From Lates calcarifer (taxonomy: Eukaryota; Chordata; Actinopteri; Centropomidae), in assembly GCF_001640805.2 (NCBI RefSeq), contig NC_066838.1:21900557-21964556 (forward strand): a DNA stretch of 64,000 bases, given 5' to 3'. Position 1 is the first letter of the stretch, and every line of letters starts with the position of its first letter. A program made the translations under genes and the position numbers. The notes below the pieces were generated by a model. That model searched no databases, had not been told where the DNA came from, and saw only the letters and a list, made by a program, of their open reading frames with translations. Of the stretch, positions 38,751-49,912 are shown in pieces.

Positions 38751-39849
38751 ATTTCTTCCCAGCCTTTCATATCTACTCAAAACTCCTTGGACTTGCCAGT
38801 TTTGATGCGATCGTGTCATGTTTATACTTTAAAGAAGTGAACTGGCTGAGCTCCACTGCACAGCACAAAGAGCAGAATAATGAGAGCTGCTGTCAGAGGT
38901 GAACTGTAGTTCAAGAAGATACAGACTGCAGGTTTGAAAAGATGCTGAAAGAGTTCAATATCAGTCAGCGAAGGCTTCTTGTTCATTTAACCTCCCTGCT
39001 CCGAGGAATAAAGTCTGAGGAATAATTTAGCAGACTGAAAGATATTTTTTTCCTCATGAACAAATTGTGATCGTTGCAGCACCCCAAACATATCAACGCA
39101 AGAAGCTGCAGTTGATGGCATCTTAAAGAAAACAGGTGCAATTAGATAATTAAAGAAATGGAGTTTATGGTTTTCTGTGAAATACTGCTTCACAAGATGA
39201 CTCATACAGAGCAATGTTTATTAAAAGAGATATAACACCACAAAAACAAGAAGAAAAACCTCCACTACAGCTCATTATTTTAGACAATGATTGTTCCCCT
39301 GACCTTTCTCGTCCTTGCCTCCACGCTATAAGCTTGGCTCTGTGACAGCAACGTGAACTTGTCCTGTAATGTAATGTACAATCACATACATGTGATAAAT
39401 CCAGACCACGCTGATTTAACACCGTCCCCCTCCTGAGACCTGTCGCGTCCGAGCTGCAGGGTCACTGTAGGTGGCGGGGATGATTTAGAGCGACCCAGGT
39501 GAGGGGGCACCCCTAAACGTCTGGATAAATCTATAGCACCTTTAACCACACTCGAGCGCAATTTTAAGAGCCAGATCAATATGGAGAGTACAGAATATAT
39601 GAAATCAGTCAGAGGTTTAGTCTCAAGGTTGAAGAACCTTTTCAGGTTTTCCACAAGTGGTCTTACAAATTTCTAACATCCCTCATTGTGAAGATGTTAA
39701 TTTAACTGCCTAAAACAATTAAATTATTGTAAGTAACTAGTATTTAATCAGTTCATATATCTAACAGAGCCACTACTTATTGCATATAAGAGAAAGACAT
39801 GAGTGCATGAGTGTTAGCCAATACAGCCAGGGCGAAAACAAGCAGAAAA
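38751..39849. other. Intergenic, with a GC-rich patch at 39420-39530
   Basis: No gene is recognised. The patch around CCTGTCGCGTCCGAGCTGCA and GTGGCGGGGATGATTTAGAG is locally GC-rich. A 90-residue antisense frame crosses it but shows no domain or splice structure. Confidence 0.35.
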
Positions 39850-40030
39850 TTAATCCCACTTGTGTGTGAGGAAAATGTGAGGATTTGCCGTTTTAGTTTT
39901 ATTTGACTGAAATTAAATATCTTTTGGTTTTGAATTGTTGGATGCACAAAATGAGATGTCACTTTGGATTTCTGGAAAATTGTAATGGCCTTTTTTCACT
40001 ATTTTCTGACATTTTAGAGATTAAAAAAAT
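39850..40030. repeat. Dispersed repeat family C, copy 4 (partial)
   Basis: Contains TGTGAGGATTTGCCGTTTTA, AATATCTTTTGGTTTTGAAT and TGTAATGGCCTTTTTTCAC, the middle part of family C. Confidence 0.6.
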
Positions 40031-41190
40031 AATACAGTAATGACAAACACAAAGAGGATCATCACATTTCAGCTTCCTCCTGCAATAGTTTGCTTTTCCA
40101 GTCATGATGACAGCCATAGAAACAGAATAACTGCAAAATAGAACAGAATAGAATAGACACATACTACAGATCTGCACTATTTTCTTCACTATTATGAGTG
40201 ATTAAACAGAAATAGAAGCGATGGTCATTAATTTTATTGTTAAAATGCTGTAAGACATTAATCAAACAAGTGATGTGAAACAAGTGTTTCCAGCTGAATC
40301 AAACAGGTGCATCATTTGTTTCACTTGAAAACTTGTTGCTTGTTGTTTTTATAAACTAACATGAGATTATTTTTTTCCTGTACAAATATTTAACTCTCAT
40401 TTATTCTAACAAGGGAACAACAACTGTTGAGCTCTAATGAAAAATACAATGTATAATGTAGCATAAAATTCAGAGTGTGCTAATGAATCCATACAAATAC
40501 AAACCAACCCAGAGATATGTGGCCAATTTAGTGAGCACGAATCCAATTCTAGATTTCACCCTAATCAAAAAAGATGTAATTAATTAATCAGATAATTCAC
40601 TGCCACGCATGGCAGGACACACATCTGTGCAGTGGTAATGGGGAGAGAGAGACAAGCTGAGCAGTGCAGCACTAGTACTTCCCCCTGATAGCCCGCTCGT
40701 CAACAGTGCTGGTATCCTGTACAGCTTTAAAATAAAGGTCCGGCGCTCGCAGACGCTCGGCTAACCTCTGCTGTACTGTATGTGTGCTCTCTGCATGTGA
40801 GTACAGTGCAGTGTGTCGAAGGGCCGCAAAGATCTGAGGCTGCTTGAGGTAACAGAGATGACATGAGGGAGGCAGCGCCTGTACAAGGCAAACATAAACT
40901 GTGCCACTTCATCTGAAAACAATGGGGGACAGGACACTGAGTGTGCTCTCATCCACATCTCCATTGTCTGCCCTCCTCTTTTACTCCTCCTCCGAGCATG
41001 GAGCATAAGCGGGGTGAAAGAGGGAGGGGAGGGGAGGAGAAGGGGGGAGCAGCAGTGGGGGCAGTGGGGGTCTGGCTGTGTTCTTTCTCCTCTGTCTGTG
41101 TGCGAATGCACAGACGGTTCAGTAGTAATTTGATGTGTGTCCCCGGGGACATTTGATGGATTAAAGCTAAGCAGCTCCATTTCGCAGCAC
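40031..41190. other. scrt2 upstream region
   Basis: No coding gene is supported. AT-rich sequence gives way at about 40600 to GC-richer sequence approaching the scrt2 promoter. A purine-rich tract, GAGGGAGGGGAGGGGAGGAG, lies near 41019-41038. The 183-residue antisense frame across 40761-41312 is low-complexity (R/E/P/S/H) and overlaps the promoter, so I do not call it a gene. Confidence 0.45.
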
Positions 41191-41260
41191 CACCTGATCT
41201 TCCACTGCCTGTGCCCCATATAAAGGCTGGCGTGATTGCTGATCTCAGCTAGTCTGACAG
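41191..41260 (+). promoter_or_regulatory. scrt2: scrt2 core promoter: E-box, TATA-like box
   Basis: CATATAAAGG at 41217-41226 is a good TATA box on the + strand, about 390 bp upstream of the start codon. Transcription would begin near 41248-41255. CACCTG at 41191-41196 is an E-box core about 21 bp upstream of the TATA box. It is the core recognised by Snail/Scratch zinc fingers, which raises possible autorepression (inference). A CT-rich tract follows from 41258. Confidence 0.5.
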
Positions 41261-41613
41261 TCTCTCTCTCTCCCTCCTCTCTCTGTCTGTCTCCATCTCT
41301 TCTCTTCCTCACTGGTCCCTTAAGCCTGCTGCATCACAGGAGCTATCCAGTGCTGAACAGGATCGCTTTTATTTTTTATTTTTTTATTTTTCTTGGGGAA
41401 GCTGGGGGAGCCAGAGAGTATCACACAGCATTGCCGTCAGCCTTGTTCTCCACTGGTTTCCATTTTCTTTCTTATCTTATGTTTTTGGCCGTTGTCTTCA
41501 CATTAACCGCAAGGATTACCGTCAAGCCAGCTCCGCTTGTGTGCTTCCTCAGAGGGTCTTTTATTTTTTTTCTCATGCGTTTTTCTCAGCTCTGTGTTTT
41601 TATCCATTGAAAC
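41250..41613 (+). other. scrt2: scrt2 5' UTR with in-frame upstream ATGs
   Basis: The inferred leader between the TATA-directed start and the ATG at 41614. It contains two upstream ATGs, at 41479 and 41575. Both are in the same frame as scrt2 and both end at the same TGA (41608-41610). Only AAC lies between that stop and the scrt2 ATG. A third in-frame ATG at 41236 is probably upstream of the transcription start. Confidence 0.5.
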
Positions 41614-44600
41614 ATGCCCCGCTCATTTTTGGTGAAGAAGATCAAGCTTGATGATTTCTCTTCGTCCAATGTGGCCACCTCCAATCATCATCACCACCTG
41701 GACGACTCGTTCACTTTTGCACGCTCCATCACAGACTCGGTGACCAGCCTTGGGGTTCGTCTCAGTGAGAATGGTGAGTTAACATGCCTCCACTAGTCTG
41801 CCCCGCTCCAGTTTAAGATGTGCCAGCGCTCCTGCCTGTAGACGAGCTCCAGTGCTGATTTCAGCAAGCCTGACGTTTCCACACTTAGCACAGATGGCAT
41901 CCTCTTTTGTTTTTGTGTTGAGTGAGATTTTCTTTCGCTACGGCCAATAACATGCTCGTATAGTGTGAATTAATGCGAGACGTTACACGCAGCCAGCTGA
42001 TTTTTAGCATCAGTATCCTGAATAATCCTCTCCAGTGGCACCCCACCCCCATCTCTGTGCTCCCAGACTTTTGTTTTTTGACTCCAGTGAAGGACAGACA
42101 CAATTCAGGTCACAGCCACGGATTAGCTTATGTAAATAGGGAACAAAACGTGTGTCTAATCAGGAGAAGCTCCAGTTACGTATGTGTATGATTGCACCAA
42201 CCCTGTGGTAGCTGAGCACGCATAGACTGACTATATCTGGTCATCATGTGCACTAAAAAATTCATGAATATGAGAGATGAGTATCGGATGATACATTTGT
42301 CCTTAGCTGTTATTGTCCTTGAGTTCCCATCACGGTCCGATCCTCCCTTGCCCCCCTCTTCCCATCCAAATGGAGCATGCACAGTCTCCCCACCCCCATC
42401 GCTCCACTACATCTTTCTCTTCCTTCCGGGCATTTGAAAACTAGCAGGGGTTAGAGTTTCAGCCGTGCAGGCCTATCGTCGCCACAAGAGACATCAACAC
42501 ACTGTACAGTGCAGCCGGGAGGGAGGTGGGGAGCTGGGGCTGAGGGGATAGTGAAGGGAAGGAGAAAAAGGAGACAAAAATGCTTGGGGCAGCAATGAGG
42601 CTGATCACGTGACAGAGGTTGTACAGTAAACATGAAGAAAGGCACATAGCTGCACTGTGGTCAACACACGGACCAGCCACACTAAGCTCCAGTCAGCGCT
42701 CAGAGGCGACCTTCACTTTCACAGTCTGCTTTAAGCTCGCCGCTTCCATTTTGTGGCCACGTTTAGAGGGCCATATGTGTGTCTTTGTTGTGATTTGTTG
42801 GGGGATATTTTCACAGTGTGAGAGGCTTCGTGGTCCACAGCTTAAATGTTGTGTCGATTCCCACCTGTTATTCAATCGTGTCAGGAACAAGGTTCACTGA
42901 AATGTAGATGGAGCAGGATTAGTGGAATAAACAAACATTTTATTTTAGGTAAAAGAGGCAGGACTGCTTTATGAACTATTGTGGTTTGTTAAATTCAAAA
43001 CAACCTGCTGAGTAAAGACTAAAAAAATATTATTTACCAGGCATATTTTGCAGAGTGTAATGAATGTTTTTTAGATTTCCTGCTGCACAATTTTATATTT
43101 TTATTATTAAAGAATCCATTTGTATAGTTATTGTCACTCTCTATTGTTCCTGAATCTATTGTTCAACACCATAAAAAATAAGCATTACATTAAAAAGAAG
43201 AAAAGAACAATAAGGCCCTACTGATGTTGACAAAAGGTGTTTAATTTGAACAAAAGAGTCGTCCCTTTCATGTTGAGTCAATTTTTTTTAAAAAAAGGCT
43301 AAATAAAAGAATTCTCAGCGAGGCTGAAATACCTAACATCAGCACTTCTGCCGTGCCAGGAGATTTTCTTTCCTCCCATTGTGGAGACATTTGACTTGAG
43401 TGTCTGTTGAACAACAAAGAGGGGTGGCTGAGAGGGTCCATTAATTACATGCTTGCTTTGCATTAGAGGAATGAGTCTATGAGCTGTAAAGGCTGATACA
43501 GCGCGAGTCCTGAATGATGAGCTCCATGTCTGACCTTGGGTAATTGAAACACAGTAAACAACTCAGCTTACACTGATGCACTGTGTTTTGTTGGGAGAAA
43601 AAAAAAATCTCAGCAAAAATAAAGGCCATGTTGTCGTACGTAGTGCACAGGCCCTACAGCTATTTTTACCACCGTCTGTAGTGTGACTGTAAAACAGGTG
43701 GATGTGGCTACAAATAACTGTTGAAGCTGCTGTAAATTCAACTGTAATTGTAGGAATTTTGTTTTAAAAAATCTAAATAAGTAATATTTGTTCATTTTTT
43801 TTATTTTTTTATTTTGAAAGAAAGTGTTGCCCCCTCTCAGACAAACACCATCTGTTTGGTTTAAAACACTAAGCCCATGCAGTGCAGCATAATAATGTGT
43901 GCACAGGCCTGGTGTTTCCCTGTCCCTGGGTGTCATGGTCATGTCTTTGACAAAGTGGGTGTGTGAACAGAAACCCTTGGGAGCGGAGTCGCTGTAGTAA
44001 GAGAGCACTTCAGCTGATTTCTTAATGGCCTGTTTCTTGAAGGCCACTTCAGCGTGTATTCGCCACTGTGGGCAGGTGACCCTCTTCACAAACAACATGT
44101 ACGATGCCATGTCTCACGTCGTCAGTCCTCGAGCTCACCGCTTCCTCAATAAACTATTATTGTGTGTCGCAGATACTTGATCTTCTCCGGCACTCGGCTG
44201 TTCTAACAGCTGCACTATTTTACAGATGATGGCCTATTGATCAGTTCAAAACTTTGAATTTCATTAAAAAGCAGTCAATACCTAATTTCCACTGCTTGCT
44301 GCACACAGTGCTTAGGAATGCCTTTTTTCTGCAGTTATGCACTATTTCTCCCAGGAAAGGAATTTCACCACATTTTATATTTACTCTAATATGTTCAACC
44401 TGTACAATATCAACCCTGAAGGTAAAATGCATTTTTTTCTTCAGCTTCTGAGATTCACAGCATACGAATATATATATCGAGCTCTGTCTGGGTGCATTTA
44501 GCTGCCAGCAAGCCTTTTAGCTCCTCTGGCACTGAGCTGCTTTGGAGGGAAAGGAAAGACATGAATGATGCCAGTGAAAATATATCTCTCTGAAATCATG

Positions 44601-46120
44601 CTCTGTACAGTTGGGGGCATTTAAATCACTCTTGGTGCTTTGTGCTTTGCTGCATCATGCTTGAAGAAGTAGCATGAAATCCTACAGGATGTAAGCAGCT
44701 ATGTGACAAGTTTATCTGCTTCAAAAATAAAACAAACAAACAAAAAAAAAAAACTCACAGTAATTAATACAGCTCTCTCAAATCAGCAACCTGTTTCGAG
44801 GTGTTTGTTTTTGAGAATACTCGCATTAAAAAATACAAAACCTTTGCCAAAATTTTATAGCTCTGTAGAAATGTATTTATTAAGGTTCAGAGTTGAGACA
44901 GAGCACTCATTAAGCAAACATGGAGACAGGCCTCAGCCACAGAGGACTGACATACCATAGATGAAGAGAGGGAGCTCTGATCAATGAGACTACTTTATTT
45001 AAGAGGGGCTTAAATATGCATCCTCTCATACAGGAGACTTCTTTGATGAGCTATTATCTAGCGCTCATCCTCACTGTAAAATTGCAACCCCTCCTAACTG
45101 CAGCTGAGGGCATCATGTTTCCCCGCATCACTGCACTATTGTGTGTACAACCTGTGAGTTCTGGAAAAAATGCAGTTAGCTCTGTGCTGCCACTCACTCT
45201 TTTCACCATTTCACGAAGGGCAATCATCCAACATGATAATCATGTAATCACCGGCGTGTCACTGTGTCCTTATCCATCACAACCCCTGGCCAACTGTGTT
45301 TGCGTGTGTCTCTTACCCAGGCTACATCCAGGATTACATCACGCCATCTGTATACCAGGGGGAGAAGAAGATGGAGCACAAGCTGGCTTCGCCGGTGTCA
45401 GACCCCCTGTACACCCAGGTGAGCAGCGGAGGGGAGTACTGTGACCCCGACCTGAAGCACCCCGACAGCCCCCAGTCTGGCATGACGGCCAGCGGCTTCT
45501 ACAGTGGTGAATCGGAGGCCCTGGCCGAGGGTTACACCATGGATGCCTTCTTCATCTCTGATGGGCGCTCAAGGCGAAAGGGAGACGGTGAGAGTCGTGG
45601 AGGAGGCTCGAGAAGCAGCAGCGCCAACGCAGGGGCTCAGGAGAGGGGAGCCGGCACGCCTCGCCACACCTGCAACGAGTGCGGCAAGACGTACGCCACC
45701 TCCTCCAACCTCAGCAGACACAAGCAGACGCACCGCAGCCTGGACAGCAAGATGGCCCGCAAGTGTCCCACCTGTTCTAAAGTGTACGTGTCCATGCCGG
45801 CGTTGGCCATGCACATCCTCACCCACGACCTCAAGCACAAGTGCGAAGTGTGCAGCAAGGCTTTCAGCCGGCCGTGGCTCCTCCAAGGTCACATGCGCTC
45901 ACACACGGGGGAGAAGCCCTTTGCCTGCGCCCACTGTGGCAAAGCCTTTGCTGACCGTTCAAACCTCCGCGCCCACATGCAAACACACTCTGCCTTCAAG
46001 CACTACAGATGCAAGCGCTGCAATAAGACCTTCGCTCTCAAGTCCTACTTGAACAAGCACTATGAGTCAGCTTGCTTCAAGGGCTCTGCAGACGAAGACG
46101 ACTCTGGATCAGAAAACTAA
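41614..46120 (+). CDS. scrt2: Scratch family C2H2 zinc-finger transcriptional repressor
   Basis: Two coding exons, 41614-41773 and 45321-46120, join within a glycine codon (G|GC) to 319 aa. Human SCRT2 is 307 aa. The start is fixed by the N-terminal SNAG repressor motif [11 protein letters not shown], which in this family recruits corepressors and must be at the extreme N-terminus. A run of four histidines occupies 25-28. The Scratch-specific ENGYIQDY block (52-59) spans the exon junction. A serine/glycine-rich linker fills 136-166. Five zinc fingers follow, starting at about 169, 200, 226, 254 and 282. The first four are C2H2 and the last ends H..YESAC (C2HC). The TGEKPF linker joins fingers 3 and 4. 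The protein is nuclear, binds CAGGTG E-boxes and acts in post-mitotic neurons. Synteny argues for scrt2 rather than scrt1. Confidence 0.95.
41774..45320 (+). other. scrt2: scrt2 intron 1 (3547 bp)
   Basis: The donor AATG|GTGAGTTA and the acceptor TCTTACCCAG|GC define it. The first 1.2 kb is unique and moderately GC-rich, then AT-rich sequence follows. A 166-residue antisense frame at 43610-44110 shows no domain. The intron could contain enhancers, but I can identify no individual element with confidence. Confidence 0.9.
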
Positions 46121-46424
46121 CCACAAGGAAGAAGCAAAATTTTGAACCCCTGTTGTAGGTTCACCACCAATAACCCTGTTCACTCTGCCCTCCATGCCTT
46201 TTTTCTTCCCTTTTTTTAGAAAGCAATATTTTCACTGAGATTACGTGAAGAAACTCTAATGATTATGGCAAAGACAATTTCAAAAGATGCTGGATTTTTT
46301 CCCTGCACAGTAGCTAATCGTCCACAGAAACATACAATCAAACAACCTTCCCCCAAATAGAGACTGTAGATGATAGTTGTACACAGTTAAGCAACATGTG
46401 CTCGCATGGACGTGGGCACATGTG

Positions 46425-46466
46425 AACACACACATACACTCACACACAGACATGTACACACACACA

Positions 46467-46503
<37 letters not shown>

Positions 46504-46533
46504 ACGCACGTGTGCACACACACTTACACACAA
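46425..46533. repeat. (CA)n microsatellite in the scrt2 3' UTR
   Basis: Imperfect CA/AC repeat with an uninterrupted core at about 46470-46501. It is likely polymorphic. Confidence 0.95.
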
Positions 46534-47462
46534 TTATATATGAGGCCTGGCATGTGAATTTTTATCAATGACTATAATGATATTGATATCAATAGTAATA
46601 ATATTTAGATTCCTGATATTTTATAGCAAATAGTAATGAGAAAATGAAAAAAAAACATAAAAAAGGACTAACAGTGTTCTTTTGTTTTTTAGAGACAAAA
46701 TGACCTCTTGTATTTTTATGCTGCTTTTTATTTGCTAAGAATTGAATTCTTTTGCAACTGCCAACATGAACTTTTTATGAAAATGTGAACTATGACAGTA
46801 TTTGCAAAAAAGGGAGATCATTTTAAAAGGTAAAAAGACAAAACCCCTTTTTCCACACCAATGTTTCAATTCAACGGATGTTATTTTTGTATTTGATTTT
46901 TCTAACTTTATTTTTTTGTGCTTATTATCCCTTGTTGATCAAAAGCATCTTTGTAACTGTGGGTATTCAAAAAAAAGCTCATTTAAATAAGCTATACAAG
47001 AACATAGGCCATAGGTCATTCAGTTTAATTCTCCAAGAGCAGTGATTTTAAAACGTTTAACAGGCCTGTTGAACAGGTTATCACACACGACGTCTGATCA
47101 AATTCATAGTCTCACCCTGATGTACAGACCTGGACAAAAACACACTGAGAGCCAGACCAAATGATCTGTCGTTATAAGTGCCATGTGCGGTCGACTTGTC
47201 TATAGCAATGAAAAAAAAACTCTCGTTGTTCTTCCTCCACCATGGTGGCTTGCATAAACTCTGCTGCCTTTATGGTGCATCGTCCAGTCTTAACAAGCAA
47301 TCTTCACCCAGTGTTTGAGGTGCTCCCCCCACCGCCAGTGTTACCTCAGAGTGAAGGTATGGACTCTCACACCCTCAGTTACAAAGTGACAGTCAAATTA
47401 TTCTGTTTGTCTGTTTTATATGTCGCTCAAAGCTCCGCCCACGGTTTAGATGCATACCATCT

Positions 47463-47583
47463 ATTTATCATGTAAATACTTTATTTATCGACCTATTTAT
47501 CTATTTATTTGATTATTTATTTACCTTATTTTTGTGTATTTATTGAAGACCTGCTTATTTGTTAATGATCATGTATTTATTTA
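47463..47583 (+). promoter_or_regulatory. scrt2: AU-rich element cluster in the scrt2 3' UTR
   Basis: Nine ATTTA pentamers begin at 47463, 47483, 47495, 47503, 47515, 47519, 47538, 47575 and 47579, several of them overlapping as TATTTATTT. AU-rich elements of this density usually mark unstable mRNAs. The function here is inferred. Confidence 0.55.
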
Positions 47584-47845
47584 TTGTTTATAATTTAAAA
47601 AATGAACATCCATTGACCTTGTAAGATGCTGCTGATCTTCAAAGAAAATGTTTATATGCATGAAAACTGTAGAGAGTCCATGGGACTTAGTTTTTTAAAG
47701 AGGAACAATGTACAGTACCAGTGCTAGAGGACTTCAAACAAATGAATGCAGAATTACTTTTGTTTTTTCGTGGCAATAACTTTACTGACACAGCAATTGA
47801 CATGTATAACAATCACAGCTGTCCTGTTTTCAGTCAATTTAGGGC

Positions 47846-47851
47846 AATAAA
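47846..47851 (+). terminator. scrt2: Candidate scrt2 polyadenylation signal
   Basis: AATAAA in GGGCAATAAAAAG. A second canonical signal at 47975-47980 offers an alternative end. Confidence 0.45.
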
Positions 47852-48779
47852 AAGAAACAATGAAAACAAAACACTAAAATATTCTCCATCTTGCTGTTTC
47901 TGCCAAAAGTCCACCGCCACCGCATGACTGGAGGTTTTTGGCCCTTTTTTTGTCTTTGTCTTTAAATCTCAGGCAATAAATAAATAATCCCCAGAAATAA
48001 TGGCTGACGCGATGTGCACGTAGATGTCGCCATGAAAACGTAACATTATCCGTTTGTTGAAATTAGAGAGCCAAATAATGTAGATGTAATCCAGTTACAC
48101 CAAGGTTTCAAAGGTGCAAAAGCAATAATGATAGTGATGCTGTAACTTTAAGCAACACTCAATCCTTTATACAGCGAGTCCAAAACTGCTCTAACTGTTA
48201 ATTTGGCTGGAAAAAGCTGCTATACTTTAATATTTTTTATTATTTTAACTGTTTTGTTTTAAAGAGCAACCAGGTTAAAAAAAACTCTTCTGGCAGCTGA
48301 AGTGCAGGCATGATTTGACTGAACTGTTAGAGGGTTACATACAACACAGCAGGATTACAGTAATACTCATTTACTAGCTGACATAATAAACCATTAAATT
48401 CAGAGTCACCACTGCTTCCAGATTTTTCAGCGCCGTTTTAAGCAGCCAAACAAATCTCTGAGGTGCACGCAAAGATGGCTGCACACGTTTCTAACCAGCA
48501 CTAATGGAAATGATCTTGACGTGAACCATCTTGTTAGGGAAAGTTTTCAAGATTGTTGGAATAAAACGATGAGCTGTAATGCACTTCTAACTCCCCCCCT
48601 TCTCACTTCCAATCATTTGTCTCTGCCTGCCCCCCCCCCTTCTCCTCCTCCCCCACCAGCCGTCCTCCTCATCCTCCCGTCCCCAACTGCCTCTAAACAG
48701 ACGCACCGAGGATGAGATGTGCTGAAGTGGGATTGGCGGAGGGTGGCGGAGTGTGGGAGGATAACAGGTGTTTGCAGAC

Positions 48780-48910
48780 AGACTGCAGATAGGGAGCGTA
48801 ATTGAGTCGGTGAGCGACCTCCAAGGGGAAGGTCAAGCACCAGCAGGCAAATGCACTGTCAGCTATTTGCATATTCCAAATGGATGACACCATTGCAGTA
48901 ATGCTGAGCT
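48780..48910. promoter_or_regulatory. Candidate scrt2 downstream enhancer block
   Basis: Unique sequence about 0.9 kb beyond the inferred scrt2 mRNA end. It holds the POU octamer ATTTGCAT at 48865-48872, CAAATG E-box-type words at 48849 and 48878, and ACACCATTG. The motif density and position suggest a neural enhancer. This is inference and needs alignment to other teleosts. Confidence 0.25.
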
Positions 48911-49856
48911 CGCCACTAAATAAAAAGAAAAGGAAAAAAAACTCACCAAATTGAGGAGAAAAGACAGGAAAGAGGAGTTTGTGCTCTGTTTGTCTGTCCT
49001 CTCCGTCCCTGTGTCACCATCATTTTGTCAATGGTCGCCTAAGTGCTACAGCTGAATCACTGCATGAGAGCATCCAAACCACCTGTCTCCTGATTAACTT
49101 GCAGAACACACAGTTTGGCACGTTGCTAATGCAGAAATCATTACTTCCAGTGGATTCTGTTTTTTTATTATATGTTTTATATTTTACTGTGGGACAGAGA
49201 TATAACGTACCTCCAAAAACCTGGGGACTGTGCTTTAATATGGCAGATAAAAGTACTAAGATGATTAAAAACAAGTGGAACTGGAGATGTACTTGTAGGC
49301 TTGTTGCCTAAACCTGGCAGTATTACAGATCGTCCACAGAGAAAACACTGATTACAGAAAAGGAGGCACAATTTGATTCTAAACTCCTGAATTTAAATGT
49401 AGGGAAACATTGTTCCTCTTTGATAATTTTGTAAATATATTTGTAAATATATCACAGCAATAATATGACAATGCATGTAGACATTTAATTGCTCTTTTTC
49501 TATTCATGTTGTCTTTTTTTTTTAATTAAAGGAAAAAAAAAGACAAATACAGGTACCAATTGCAGTCTGGGTGGCCATTTGAATCAGGGAGTGTCTTGAT
49601 TAAAAAAAAACACAGCTATCTGTTGTAAGTTACAAACAAAAAACCTTCAAACTCTGTGTATTCTCAAAGATTTGATCATGTTCTGTATGATTTCTCTGTT
49701 CTTGTTTTCTTTTATTTATGTGCCCGGCTTGGCTGCGCAATGAAAAAGTGCCAAAAAGTATGATTTCCATGACAAAAGCCTTCAACATATGGTTGGCTGC
49801 TTGAAACCTTCCATATGGTCCTCAAAGAAAAAAAAAACTGATTAAGATTTTCCACT

Positions 49857-49912
49857 TTCTTTCTCACTCTCACTCTCTCTCTCTGTTTCTCTCTCTCTGT
49901 CTTTCTCTCTGT
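49857..49912. repeat. CT-rich simple repeat
   Basis: Imperfect (CT)n/(TCTC)n tract. Confidence 0.85.

Larger units (their letters stand above)
46121..47870 (+). other. scrt2: scrt2 3' UTR (inferred)
   Basis: From the TAA at 46118-46120 to the candidate AATAAA at 47846-47851, with a second AATAAA at 47975-47980. The region contains a CA microsatellite, an AU-rich element and a TGTAAATA Pumilio-type word at 47471-47478. The exact end is not determined by the sequence alone. Confidence 0.5.

Noticed and set aside
40761..41312. 183-residue antisense open frame over the scrt2 promoter
   Set aside because: Low-complexity composition (R, E, P, S, H), no domain, and it overlaps the promoter and purine-rich tract. 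Typical of GC-rich DNA.
43610..44110. 166-residue antisense frame in the scrt2 intron
   Set aside because: No recognisable domain, no splice-site logic, and it includes AT-rich low-complexity stretches. Chance.
45569..45892. 107-residue antisense frame in scrt2 exon 2
   Set aside because: Antisense shadow of the GC-rich zinc-finger exon.
45504..46052. 182-residue + strand frame inside scrt2 exon 2
   Set aside because: Shadow frame of the zinc-finger coding sequence, rich in R, T, S, P and A. The scrt2 frame has the motifs and the splice junction.
46581..46594. 14-bp palindrome TATTGATATCAATA in the scrt2 3' UTR
   Set aside because: Short and AT-rich, so it is expected by chance in such sequence.
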